Counted from the stretch's first letter, positions 43,221 to 51,283 are shown. The stretch: DNA of 64,000 nt from Paenibacillus albiflavus (GCF_004344915.1 NZ_SKFG01000001.1:310001-374000), one strand, 5' to 3'. The notes: generated by a model from the letters alone, not told the origin. A program made the numbers and translations.

Positions 43221-43592
43221 TTACCCCTCTTCATTAAATTTGGCTGCTTCAAAATGAACAGTTAAATAAAAAATCTCCGCGGCGTCCAAAGTGCGATCCG
43301 TCGTCTCCAAATAGCTTTGAAGTACACGACGGCTAAGCTCCACCAGCTCAGGGCTCACTTCTTCAAACATACTTTCATCGAGCTCAGGCAAATATTCGTT
43401 AAGCTTCACCCTGCGCGTAAAAGCCAATAGATGAATTCCGATAACTAACATTTTATCATCGGATAATTTCAAACTCGCATCCTTAGCACATGTTGCCACG
43501 AAGTCTAGCAGCGGACGAAGCTCGTCCAGCTCAGCCTCCGTTACAGTTGTCTTTCCCGGTATTTCCTTTAGTAGGGTCTCAATCATTTGCAT
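43221..43592 (-). CDS. Stand-alone PRD protein (EF_0829/AHA_3910 type)
   Basis: 123 residues consisting of one PTS-regulation domain. The two conserved phosphorylatable histidines are present: His54 in VIGIHLLAFTRR and His113 in IFYLTVHFEAAK. No DNA- or RNA-binding domain, so it cannot regulate transcription by itself. It overlaps the amidohydrolase gene by 10 bp and the SFCGS gene by one base. Likely phosphorylated by HPr or by an EIIB-like partner; it may act as the EIIA-like relay or as a sensor for the regulator. Both are inference. Confidence 0.85.
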   Translation of the reverse strand: MQMIETLLKEIPGKTTVTEAELDELRPLLDFVATCAKDASLKLSDDKMLVIGIHLLAFTRRVKLNEYLPELDESMFEEVSPELVELSRRVLQSYLETTDRTLDAAEIFYLTVHFEAAKFNEEG

Positions 43593-44716
43593 GTGTATAA
43601 TTCTCCAGATTTCATCGTGTATTGTGCTTGAATTAATTTGTTATAGGATAGCTTCTCGTTCTCCGAATCGATTAGCTCCACCGGTTGATCTACAATTTTG
43701 AGGATCGAAATATCCGCGATGGTTCCTACCTTTAACGTTCCGATGTCATCGGATTTGCGCAAAATTCGTGCAGGGGCTGCTGTAGTCCATTCGATAATTT
43801 GGTCGATTGAATATCCTAAAGCCAAAAATTTGGTCATGGTCGTAGTTAAGCTGTAAACAGGACCGTTAAGCCAATTTACCAAGTACAGATCTGTGCTGAT
43901 CGAATACGGCGTAATGCCTAGTTCACGAGCCCTATTCATCGTAGCAAAGCTGAAGCTTGCGCTGCCATGCCCAACGTCGAACCGTACTCCGCGATCCAAT
44001 GCCCGCTGTGCTTGTGGAATCAGCTGTCCATGTTCATCAAGAATGCCTCCCGGCTTGCCATGAAATGCATGCGTTAGGACATCTCCCTCTTCCATCAAAT
44101 CCAGGACATCCTGAAGTTTCGGCGGCGCATTGCCAATATGGACCATGACCGGAAGTTCCGCTCTGCGAGCCACCGATTTGGCGACAGCGAGAGGAGAAAT
44201 ACCGCTTCCCTTCACAACCGAGCCACTCATCCGCGCCTTAATGCCAATGATGGTTTCTGGATATTCCGCAATGCGGGCCAAGGTGGATTCCACAACCAGT
44301 CTGTTTAAATCCGCCAATTCGCTTCTTCCTTCAACCAGTCCGGGACTGGAGATGTTCAGCCATGCTAGAACCTCCGTAGCATTTTGTTTAACGCTACGTT
44401 CCACGAAATCATGGAAGTTCTGCTCACCCGAACTGCCGGCATCCGCAATCGTCGTTACTCCCTGATCTACCCCAAAATTATCCGGCTTCACACCCATTTG
44501 AGGAACAGCCTCGAAAATATGAGCGTGAATATCAATCAAACCAGGAGTGACCAAGCAGCCTTCCGCATTTACCCGACGTTGAATATCGCCTCCTACAGTT
44601 CCTGGCTCCAAAATACCGACAATACGATCTCCGGTAATGGCAACATCATACTTGCCGGAATGACCGGTTGAAGGGTCGATGACTGTTCCATGCTCAATTA
44701 GGACGTCGATTTTCAT
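43583..44716 (-). CDS. Amidohydrolase/deacetylase-family metallohydrolase (EF_0837/AHA_3915 type)
   Basis: 377 residues from ATG 44716 (AAAGGAG upstream). Dihydroorotase-like TIM-barrel amidohydrolase with a complete binuclear metal set: His64 and His66 in LIDIHAHIF, carboxylated-lysine candidate Lys160 in IIGIKARMS, His193 in VMVHIGNAP, His216/His219 in LTHAFHG and Asp276 in ISTDLYL. No export signal. In this cluster it may remove an acyl group or open a lactam/cyclic amide so that the DgaE-like lyase can act. Substrate unknown. Confidence 0.88.
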   Translation of the reverse strand: MKIDVLIEHGTVIDPSTGHSGKYDVAITGDRIVGILEPGTVGGDIQRRVNAEGCLVTPGLIDIHAHIFEAVPQMGVKPDNFGVDQGVTTIADAGSSGEQNFHDFVERSVKQNATEVLAWLNISSPGLVEGRSELADLNRLVVESTLARIAEYPETIIGIKARMSGSVVKGSGISPLAVAKSVARRAELPVMVHIGNAPPKLQDVLDLMEEGDVLTHAFHGKPGGILDEHGQLIPQAQRALDRGVRFDVGHGSASFSFATMNRARELGITPYSISTDLYLVNWLNGPVYSLTTTMTKFLALGYSIDQIIEWTTAAPARILRKSDDIGTLKVGTIADISILKIVDQPVELIDSENEKLSYNKLIQAQYTMKSGELYTCK

Positions 44717-44720
44717 AGTT

Positions 44721-46646
44721 TTATTCTCCTTTGTTTACAGGTTCGAAATATCTAAGAATAGCGTGAAGCTCACCTTCTGTAACCTCTAGATTTTTCCTTT
44801 GCAATACATGCTGCAGCTCCTCTTTCAAAGCCAACGCAGTACTTCCAAGCAGCGGGGGTTCCCCATATTGCATGTAGGCCGTGCCGAAGTGAATCCTATT
44901 CACCATAAACAAGAGGTGCAGCGTCAATCCTTCCGCCCGTTCATCGCTTAAATATTCTCTAAAATGGGCTATGATTTCCCTGCTCAGGTCGTAGCCAGTA
45001 TAAATAATGTCCTGCACCATATTCTCAAGTTGTCCGGCATTATGAGCAAGCATTTCTGGTCTGCGAAGTCCGCCGCCGTTTGATGTGGAACGTACCTTGC
45101 TACTGCCAAGCTGGTTCAACTGGGTCTGTATCGCCTGAAAGTCGTGTTTGCAAGGAATCGAATGAACGACAACAACCGGTACATTCGCTTTAATCGGCAA
45201 TATGGAGATCACCAAATCCACCTGTACTTTCTCCAATACCTTCTCCACATCCATAACCGAGCAAGACGCTACGAACTGAAGGTGCTTTATTTCATTTTCA
45301 ATGATCGTCATCAGCCATTTTGATGTGCCTCTACCGGTTCCGCAGACGATAAGTGCTTTCCACCTTTGCTGTTCAGCTTTACGTTCGTATGCCGTTTGAA
45401 AATGAAGCACGAGAAAGGCGATATCCGAGTCGGTTAAATGCACCCCTAACGATCCCAGGACCTCCAAACACGCCTTCTGCACATAATCAAACATCGTTCG
45501 GTAGGATTGCATAATTTCTTTTAGCAGCGGATTCGGCTCCATTACACCATAACTGTACTTCGTCATTTTATCTGACATGTGGGCAAGCAGGTTGTTAAGC
45601 AGCTCCGGATCATCCAGAAATGGAAAACGCATTTGATCCGTAACATGTCGAATTATTCCATGGGTTATCGTGTACACATCCGGTAAGCTCTCGCCTTTAT
45701 TTATCTGGTATGGAAAAGGAGCTGCCATGCCAATAGCCTGCAAGCTGATGAACCATACGGCATTATCCGTAAGTGTGATCGACTCCATTTCAGCCAGCTG
45801 TGCAAGTACTCTTTGAAACACATAAAATATGTTCAAGCTGTGTTCGGAAACACCCTCTTTGGTTCTATCCTCATTCTCTATATGTTCGTCTTGATGATGC
45901 CGCTGAATTGCAATGCATAGACGAATGAACACACCGATTATGACTCGATCCGACAACATTACCCCAACCTCGGATTCAGTGTTCCTTACGATACGGGATA
46001 AAGCTTCGAATAAGAAATCCAAATCATTAACAGGCTCCAGGAATCTCTCCAGTACTTTGTTAAAGTGAAGCGTCGGCTTATGCTCCTGCGCGACACCTTG
46101 AACAATTTGCAGCATATCGTTGCTATCGAGCAGATCATGAATGATATTCTCCAACACAGTGCGTCTTTGCTTCTCTGTACCGATTAATTGAATACCAAAC
46201 CGGCTACGTTCCAGCAGAAGCTCCCATTCTTTGAAAAAAGCTTCAGCAATCGCCAAGTCGGACAGAATCGTATTACGGCTTACATCGTTCTTCTTCACCA
46301 TTTCACCGATGGTTATATGCTTGTCGCTAAGAAGCAAATCGAGAATAATGCCGCGCGCTCGTTCATGCTGATTAACAAACACATGGCTTCCGGAGTCTTC
46401 CAACATACCGAGCAGCATTGTTCGCTCCGATTCGTCACAATCAATCCAGATGCCTTTGCTTGGATTCGAGCACATGAATACGTCTTGTTCCTGCAGCCAT
46501 ACACGGATCGTTTCCAGATCATATTTGATCGTTCTGTCACTCACATTGAATTGTTCGGAAAGCTCCTTGATTCGCAAAGGCGCTTGTTCAAGCAGCATTT
46601 TTTTGAGATGTATGCGTGATCGAGTAGAAAGTGCTATCGGACTCAC
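44721..46646 (-). CDS. PRD-containing transcriptional regulator (BglG/MtlR-like) with EIIB domain
   Basis: 641 residues. Domains: N-terminal HTH (about 10-60 and a second HTH 105-135, DNA-binding type, not an antiterminator), PRD1 (about 190-305), PRD2 (about 325-425), an EIIB-like domain with Cys435 in ALIVCGTGRGTS, and a C-terminal PRD-like segment (about 545-641). PRD1 has lost both usual histidines (Arg242, Gln303); PRD2 keeps both (His356, His415); the C-terminal segment keeps His577. GTG 46646 lies on the ribosome binding site, so the exact start is unsure. Probably activates this operon when its PTS state changes. Confidence 0.88.
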   Translation of the reverse strand: MSPIALSTRSRIHLKKMLLEQAPLRIKELSEQFNVSDRTIKYDLETIRVWLQEQDVFMCSNPSKGIWIDCDESERTMLLGMLEDSGSHVFVNQHERARGIILDLLLSDKHITIGEMVKKNDVSRNTILSDLAIAEAFFKEWELLLERSRFGIQLIGTEKQRRTVLENIIHDLLDSNDMLQIVQGVAQEHKPTLHFNKVLERFLEPVNDLDFLFEALSRIVRNTESEVGVMLSDRVIIGVFIRLCIAIQRHHQDEHIENEDRTKEGVSEHSLNIFYVFQRVLAQLAEMESITLTDNAVWFISLQAIGMAAPFPYQINKGESLPDVYTITHGIIRHVTDQMRFPFLDDPELLNNLLAHMSDKMTKYSYGVMEPNPLLKEIMQSYRTMFDYVQKACLEVLGSLGVHLTDSDIAFLVLHFQTAYERKAEQQRWKALIVCGTGRGTSKWLMTIIENEIKHLQFVASCSVMDVEKVLEKVQVDLVISILPIKANVPVVVVHSIPCKHDFQAIQTQLNQLGSSKVRSTSNGGGLRRPEMLAHNAGQLENMVQDIIYTGYDLSREIIAHFREYLSDERAEGLTLHLLFMVNRIHFGTAYMQYGEPPLLGSTALALKEELQHVLQRKNLEVTEGELHAILRYFEPVNKGE

Positions 46647-46689
46647 CTCTGTTTGCTAAAGTTACATGTTGAACAAGAACGTCGGTTCC

Positions 46690-48429
46690 TTACGCTCTCC
46701 AATCAGCTATAGCAGGAACTTTGCACTCCACATAGCTTTTGATTTGTTCAGCGGAAGTCATTTGGAGCACGTCTTCCACCAACTGTTTCATTTCACGACG
46801 GTCCAGCTTATGCATCAGCGCACGCGCTGCAAGAACAGATCCTCCGCTCATACTGAACTCATCGAGTCCCATACCGAGTAAAATAGGTAGCGCTGTCAAA
46901 TTGCCGGCCATTTCCCCGCACATCCCAACCCACTTGCCTTCGCGATGGGCAGCTTTAATAACTTGATCGATAATACGAAGAACTGCTGGCTGAAATGGTT
47001 CTGTCAAATAGGATAGCCGTTCATTCATCCGGTCCGCAGCCATCACATATTGGACGAGGTCATTCGTTCCGATGCTGAAGAAATCCGCTTCTTTGGCTAG
47101 TTGATCTGCAATAAGCGCCGCTCCGGGAACTTCGATCATTAACCCGACTTCCATATCGCGATTAAACGCGATGTTCTCCTGCTCCAGCTCGTTTTGCACC
47201 TCAGCCAGCAGCTCTTTCGCCTTCCTTAGCTCCTGCAAAGTAGCAATCATCGGAAACATAAGTTTGACATTTCCATATGCACTAGCTTTCACGATAGCTC
47301 GCAACTGCGTTTTAAACAGCTCCGTTTCTTCTAGGCACAAGCGAATTGCACGATGACCTAGGAACGGATTCGCTTCTTTAGGCAAATCCAGATAAGAAAG
47401 CTCCTTATCTCCGCCGATATCCAGCGTTCGAATGACGACCGGTTGGTCTTTGCCGAACATCTCGGCTACGACTTTGTAAGCTTGAAACTGTTCTTCCTCC
47501 GTCGGAAACTGATTTCTTCCCATGTACAAAAATTCGGTCCGGTACAATCCGATGCCTTCGGCTCCGCTGTTTTTGGCTGTCCATGCATCCTGCGCATTGC
47601 CGATGTTGGCTACCAACTCAACTTGTTGTCCATCAGCGGTTATACTTGGTTGACCATCATATTTTTTTAATTCAGCTAGGCGCGCTCTGAACCTGATTTG
47701 CTTATCTTTGAATTCCTCTATCACGGCTTGCTCCGGATTGATATATACCGCACCCTGACTTCCGTCAATAATAACGTAGTCTCCGGTCTTTACCTGCTTT
47801 GTTCCTACCCGCAAACCTACTACAGCAGGTACGTCCATTGAACGAGCCATGATAGCTGAATGTGATGTCCTGCCTCCAATATCGGTAACGAAACCGGCAG
47901 TCTTGTTTCTATCCAGCTGAGCTGTATCGGAAGGGGTCAAATCGTGAGCGAATAAAATAACCGGATCTTCTGATTCCTGCTGCATATCCTCCTTCTTACC
48001 TTCAAGCAAGCGCATCACACGATTGGTTATATCCCGGATGTCTGCGGCCCGTTCCCCTAGGCGCTCATCCTCCATGCTCTCGAAAATTCCGATAATTGCA
48101 TCAGACGCTCCGTCCAATGCCGCTTCTGCATTAATCCGTTGCGCTATAATAGTGTCCTTCGCTGCGCCGGAGAATTCTTCATCCTGAAGCAGCCATATTT
48201 GCGATTCAAATATTTTAGCCTGCTCCGAGCCTACTGTAGCACTTGTGCGTTCGATAAGCGCTTTCAATTGAAGAATCGCAAGCTGGATGTGAGATTCCAA
48301 TCTTTCTACTTCAGCTTGTACCTGCTCACCCGAAATCTCGTATCTTATAACAACTTGAGGCCCCTCTTGTATAACTAACGCCAGGCCCATGGCAACTCCT
48401 GGTGCAGCAGCAATCCCTTGTAATAGCAT
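46690..48429 (-). CDS. ptsI: PTS phosphoenolpyruvate-protein phosphotransferase (Enzyme I), cluster-encoded
   Basis: 579 residues from ATG 48429 with a perfect TAGGAGG site 8 bp upstream. Transfers phosphate from PEP to HPr. Active-site His190 in VTDIGGRTSHSAIMARSMDVPAVVG; PEP-binding domain with GAEGIGLYRTEFLYMGR, VVIRTLDIGGDKE, MIEVPGAALIADQLA, FSIGTNDLVQY and the catalytic cysteine in WVGMCGEMAG. Full length, nothing missing. As it is tied to the operon rather than to a general ptsHI locus, it is likely a dedicated paralogue. Confidence 0.95.
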   Translation of the reverse strand: MLLQGIAAAPGVAMGLALVIQEGPQVVIRYEISGEQVQAEVERLESHIQLAILQLKALIERTSATVGSEQAKIFESQIWLLQDEEFSGAAKDTIIAQRINAEAALDGASDAIIGIFESMEDERLGERAADIRDITNRVMRLLEGKKEDMQQESEDPVILFAHDLTPSDTAQLDRNKTAGFVTDIGGRTSHSAIMARSMDVPAVVGLRVGTKQVKTGDYVIIDGSQGAVYINPEQAVIEEFKDKQIRFRARLAELKKYDGQPSITADGQQVELVANIGNAQDAWTAKNSGAEGIGLYRTEFLYMGRNQFPTEEEQFQAYKVVAEMFGKDQPVVIRTLDIGGDKELSYLDLPKEANPFLGHRAIRLCLEETELFKTQLRAIVKASAYGNVKLMFPMIATLQELRKAKELLAEVQNELEQENIAFNRDMEVGLMIEVPGAALIADQLAKEADFFSIGTNDLVQYVMAADRMNERLSYLTEPFQPAVLRIIDQVIKAAHREGKWVGMCGEMAGNLTALPILLGMGLDEFSMSGGSVLAARALMHKLDRREMKQLVEDVLQMTSAEQIKSYVECKVPAIADWRA

Positions 48430-48476
48430 AGTTACCACCTCCTAATCAGTAATCAGTCAGTTTAAGCTCCATCAAT

Positions 48477-48734
48477 CTATTCCAACACCGATTCGAGCAT
48501 AGCCCCGACTTCATCTAAAGCTTCCTGCTCTCTCTCACCATTTGTTTCCACGATGACTTTATCACCACAACCCATTTCTAATGCTAATACACCGATGATG
48601 CTTTTGGCGTTGATGCGTTTCTCTACTTTGGTGATAAAAACATCACATGGAAACGATTTCGCTTTTTTCATAACCTCACCGGCCGGTCGCGAATGGATTC
48701 CTAACGGATTCGCAATTGTAAATTCCTTCTGCAT
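48477..48734 (-). CDS. ptsH: HPr phosphocarrier protein, cluster-encoded
   Basis: 85 residues from ATG 48734; GGAGG lies 7 bp upstream, while the open frame to 48938 lacks another good start. His14 in LGIHSRPAG (canonical His15) accepts phosphate from Enzyme I. Ser45 in INAKSIIGVLAL (canonical Ser46) is kept, so HPr kinase could act on it; this separates it from Crh, which lacks the histidine. First gene of the operon, 47 bp before the Enzyme I start. Confidence 0.94.
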   Translation of the reverse strand: MQKEFTIANPLGIHSRPAGEVMKKAKSFPCDVFITKVEKRINAKSIIGVLALEMGCGDKVIVETNGEREQEALDEVGAMLESVLE

Positions 48735-48779
48735 CATCTTTCCTCCAATAATAGATCTTGTTGAGTAGTATGAAAGCTT

Positions 48780-48807
48780 ACAATATAGCAGTAAGATGTA
48801 TCTGCAA
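48780..48807 (-). promoter_or_regulatory. Candidate promoter of the PTS-linked cluster
   Basis: On the minus strand TTGCAG (48807-48802) and TATTGT (48785-48780) are separated by 16 bp, about 45 bp before the HPr start. The upstream stretch 48808-48940 is AT-rich, non-coding and should hold the operator of the PRD regulator, but I could not pick out a convincing dyad. Confidence 0.45.
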
Positions 48808-48938
48808 TTAAATGATAACTTAGCATAACAGTTTGGCATAGATTCAACATCTTGCACCATCGTTTGGGATGCAGATTGGATGAGTAGAATCGAGTTCAAA
48901 GCTTCCTTCAGTAGATTAGGCGACTGTGAGCGCAACAA

Positions 48939-48973
48939 AAAAATCAGCCCTTTAAATTAAGGGCTGACTCATT
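48939..48973 (-). terminator. Terminator of the FtsJ-like methyltransferase gene
   Basis: TCAGCCCTT and AAGGGCTGA (minus strand) form a stem around AATTTA, followed by seven T. It separates the methyltransferase gene from the PTS-linked cluster. Confidence 0.9.
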
Positions 48974-49002
48974 TATCAATTCGTGACTATTGAATTCATT
49001 CA

Positions 49003-50073
49003 CTAATTCTTAATCAAAAATAACGTTAATTCCTCACGATTGTGGAACAATTGCTTCGCATGCTGCAAGCTAAGCTCTGGCTCTAATTCTCTTAGCAGCT
49101 CCTTAATCGTTTGGAAAGGTTTCTTATGCATAAGTTTTACAGTTAGAATAATCGTTCCGCCGGATTGCAGCGCATATAGCAAATCCTTGAGTAGCTTACC
49201 TGTTTGCTTGGGATTCCAGCTCATATCACAGACAAGTAAATCGTAATTGTTGTCATCCAGCTTCACGTTCGCAGCATTGCGGCGGTAGAAGGTAAGACGC
49301 TTATGCCGAATAATCGAGGAATCAAGTGCACCAGGATCAATCGCAGTCACATGTAGACCTCTCTCAAGCAATAAGCTCGTCCATCCGCCAGGTGCTGCCC
49401 CAAGATCAATCGCATGACGGTATTGTGTAAAATCAAGCCCAAACGCATACTCCGCTTCTAATAACTTGAACTTAGCACGTGAAATTTGCCCATCTTCCTT
49501 GCGGAATCTTATAGCTCCTCCAGACCAGTCGGATAAATTATCCGTCGGACGGGAAATGCCCATATAAATAGAATCTGCCATCACAAAGACGGAGATAATC
49601 TGATCAGCATCTCGAACAACGGCTTCTGCACGGTATTGATCGATCAAGACAGCGTCTAGCGCCTTTTTGATCTCAGACGGTGAATAGTTAAAATTCGAGC
49701 CTTCTGATTTACGTGCTTGAATGGCAATTTTGGCACCCGAATGAATGCCAGACAAGTCTTCTAAATGACTGCAAATTGCCGCTAGCTCAGCCTCCGCTTC
49801 CACTTCTTCAGTACGTTCGATCTCCACATGTACAGGATGAAGATGTCGCAAGAACATCGGTTCATTAGCATGAAGCAGCTGCAATACCTCTTCCTGTGGC
49901 AATCCAATCGTGAATTGAACAATTTCAGATGGAACGATATAGCTGAATTTTAAACTCGGAAATAACCGCCGAAGCTCCTCAACTGCATACACGGCAAACC
50001 CATGATTCGCTGTCCCTATCCAAGTTGAACTTACTGACGATGTTGTGTCATCTTTATCTAAGTGATTGTTCAT
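49003..50073 (-). CDS. FtsJ-like SAM-dependent methyltransferase with THUMP-like N-domain (RlmM-like)
   Basis: 356 residues. The C-terminal RrmJ/FtsJ domain has SAM motif I in AIDLGAAPGGWTSLLLERG and the K-D-K-E catalytic set: Lys in RAKFKLLEA, Asp in LLVCDMSWNPKQ, Lys in LTVKLMHKK and Glu in NREELTLFL. The N-terminal half resembles the THUMP-type RNA-binding part of RlmM. Predicted 2'-O-methyltransferase of rRNA or another structured RNA. The AAGGAG site is 16 bp from the ATG, so the start may differ slightly. Confidence 0.87.
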   Translation of the reverse strand: MNNHLDKDDTTSSVSSTWIGTANHGFAVYAVEELRRLFPSLKFSYIVPSEIVQFTIGLPQEEVLQLLHANEPMFLRHLHPVHVEIERTEEVEAEAELAAICSHLEDLSGIHSGAKIAIQARKSEGSNFNYSPSEIKKALDAVLIDQYRAEAVVRDADQIISVFVMADSIYMGISRPTDNLSDWSGGAIRFRKEDGQISRAKFKLLEAEYAFGLDFTQYRHAIDLGAAPGGWTSLLLERGLHVTAIDPGALDSSIIRHKRLTFYRRNAANVKLDDNNYDLLVCDMSWNPKQTGKLLKDLLYALQSGGTIILTVKLMHKKPFQTIKELLRELEPELSLQHAKQLFHNREELTLFLIKN

Positions 50074-50100
50074 TGTAGGTTTCTCTATTCTCCTTCTGTC

Positions 50101-50862
50101 TTATAAAACTTTAATCCACGGACGATCCTTGAACCAATCTATTTCTACTGGCACCCCAAAAACTTGGAGCAGGTTATCAGACGTCAGCACTTCCTTCTTT
50201 GGCCCCGCTGCAACTAGTCGTCCATTCTCAATCAGAGCAACATGAGTAAAAAGTGGAATCATTTCCTCCAGATGATGGGTGACATACACAACCGTCATCT
50301 CTGTGCCTAGCTCCGTAATATCAGCAAGCAGCTTCTCTCTTTCATACAGATCCAGTCCTGAGCATGGCTCGTCTAGAATCAGAATTTCTGGATTGGTCAT
50401 AAGTGCACGAGCCAGCATGACTTTCTTGCGCTCACCTTGTGACAAGGTACCGAGCTGTTGATCCACTACATGTCCTAGACCAACCCGTTGAAGCAGAGCA
50501 ATCGCCTTCTCAATAACCTTAGGTTCAATTGTCTCATAGAAACGAAGAAACGCATATTCCCCCGTAGCGACAACTTCCCATACAGGGTCTGTTAAATTCA
50601 ATTTCTCAAATAAGGATTGTGAAATATACCCAATCTTGCGCCGAACCTCACGCACATCGCATTGCCCATATCGATTGCCCAATACTTCTACTTTGCCTTT
50701 GCTTGGAAATTCGTAGCCGTTGACAAGCTCAAGCATGGTCGTTTTGCCTGAACCGTTGCGTCCAAGTATAACCCAATGTTCTCCCTTGCGCACTTCCAAT
50801 TGTACATTATCTAGAATCTTGCGATCTTCACGAATAAAATAAATATCAGTTAATCGAATCAT
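50101..50862 (-). CDS. ABC transporter ATP-binding protein (YlmA/ModF-like)
   Basis: 253 residues from ATG 50862 (GGGGAAG upstream). Single ATPase domain: Walker A LGRNGSGKTT, Q-loop IGYISQSLF, signature LSQGERKKVMLARAL, Walker B ILILDEP and switch His in YVTHHLEEM. The C-terminus ends with a short DWFKDRPWIKVL tail typical of YlmA-like proteins. No permease is adjacent, so the partner and substrate are unknown. Precedes the methyltransferase gene by 27 bp and is probably co-transcribed with it. Confidence 0.88.
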   Translation of the reverse strand: MIRLTDIYFIREDRKILDNVQLEVRKGEHWVILGRNGSGKTTMLELVNGYEFPSKGKVEVLGNRYGQCDVREVRRKIGYISQSLFEKLNLTDPVWEVVATGEYAFLRFYETIEPKVIEKAIALLQRVGLGHVVDQQLGTLSQGERKKVMLARALMTNPEILILDEPCSGLDLYEREKLLADITELGTEMTVVYVTHHLEEMIPLFTHVALIENGRLVAAGPKKEVLTSDNLLQVFGVPVEIDWFKDRPWIKVL

Positions 50863-50909
50863 CTTGCTTCCCCACTCCCACATGGTTGTATCCTCTATGT
50901 ATAAGCTGT

Positions 50910-51245
50910 TTATCCTTCTTTAGCAACTGCTGCAAGAATATCATCAGGCATCGGACCATTATAGAGTTTAACCTCATCAGGCTTACAGCTATATAAAGTT
51001 TCGTACATGCTGACTCTACCGCTATATGATGAAGTATGCAAATAAATTTTCCTTGGATATTTGCCCGAAGCAGCAATCCATCGCGCAACCTCACTACCAG
51101 TAGGGCAATTCCAACCCAAATCATAATCCAGGGACAAAATGTCCACTTCATATTCATCAAGAATCAGAATGCATTCTGCTGCCGTCTTAGCTAGTACAAA
51201 TCCTTCAGGACATCTTCTTGAATCATCCAAGTATACATGTATCAC
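50910..51245 (-). CDS. Cyclic-phosphate-processing receiver (cREC) domain protein
   Basis: 111 residues from GTG 51245 (GGAGAGG upstream). Receiver-like fold with VYLDDSRRCPEGFVLAKTAAE and DILSLDYDLGWNCPTGSEVARWI, matching the cREC variant (LDDxRxxP and LDxDLG motifs) that is predicted to handle cyclic phosphates or RNA ends rather than phospho-Asp signalling. No output domain. It is 47 bp upstream of the ABC ATPase gene. Role unknown; cREC proteins often occur with RNA repair or defence genes, none of which is adjacent except a predicted RNA methyltransferase two genes downstream. Confidence 0.72.
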   Translation of the reverse strand: MIHVYLDDSRRCPEGFVLAKTAAECILILDEYEVDILSLDYDLGWNCPTGSEVARWIAASGKYPRKIYLHTSSYSGRVSMYETLYSCKPDEVKLYNGPMPDDILAAVAKEG

Positions 51246-51265
51246 GAACAGCTTCCTCTCCTTTG

Positions 51266-51283
51266 TTTGAGCACTTGCTCAAA
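51266..51283. promoter_or_regulatory. Perfect 8+8 dyad upstream of the cREC gene
   Basis: TTTGAGCA (51266-51273) and TGCTCAAA (51276-51283) are separated by 2 bp, 21 bp before the cREC start codon. The TGAGCA-N2-TGCTCA pattern resembles operators of ArsR-family sensors. No ArsR gene is in the window. Confidence 0.5.

Noticed and set aside
39126-48734. Sigma-54 control of the dga-like cluster, as for Salmonella dga genes
   Set aside because: The regulator lacks an AAA+ domain and I saw no GG-N10-GC element upstream of HPr; rpoN at 19.6 kb is probably unrelated.
48771-48782. TGAAAGCTTACA as a catabolite-responsive (cre) site before HPr
   Set aside because: It resembles a cre box but lacks the central two bases (12 instead of 14), so CcpA binding cannot be claimed.
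48735-48940. N-terminal extension of HPr to 48938
   Set aside because: The extra 68 residues are unlike HPr, and the ribosome binding site is at ATG 48734.
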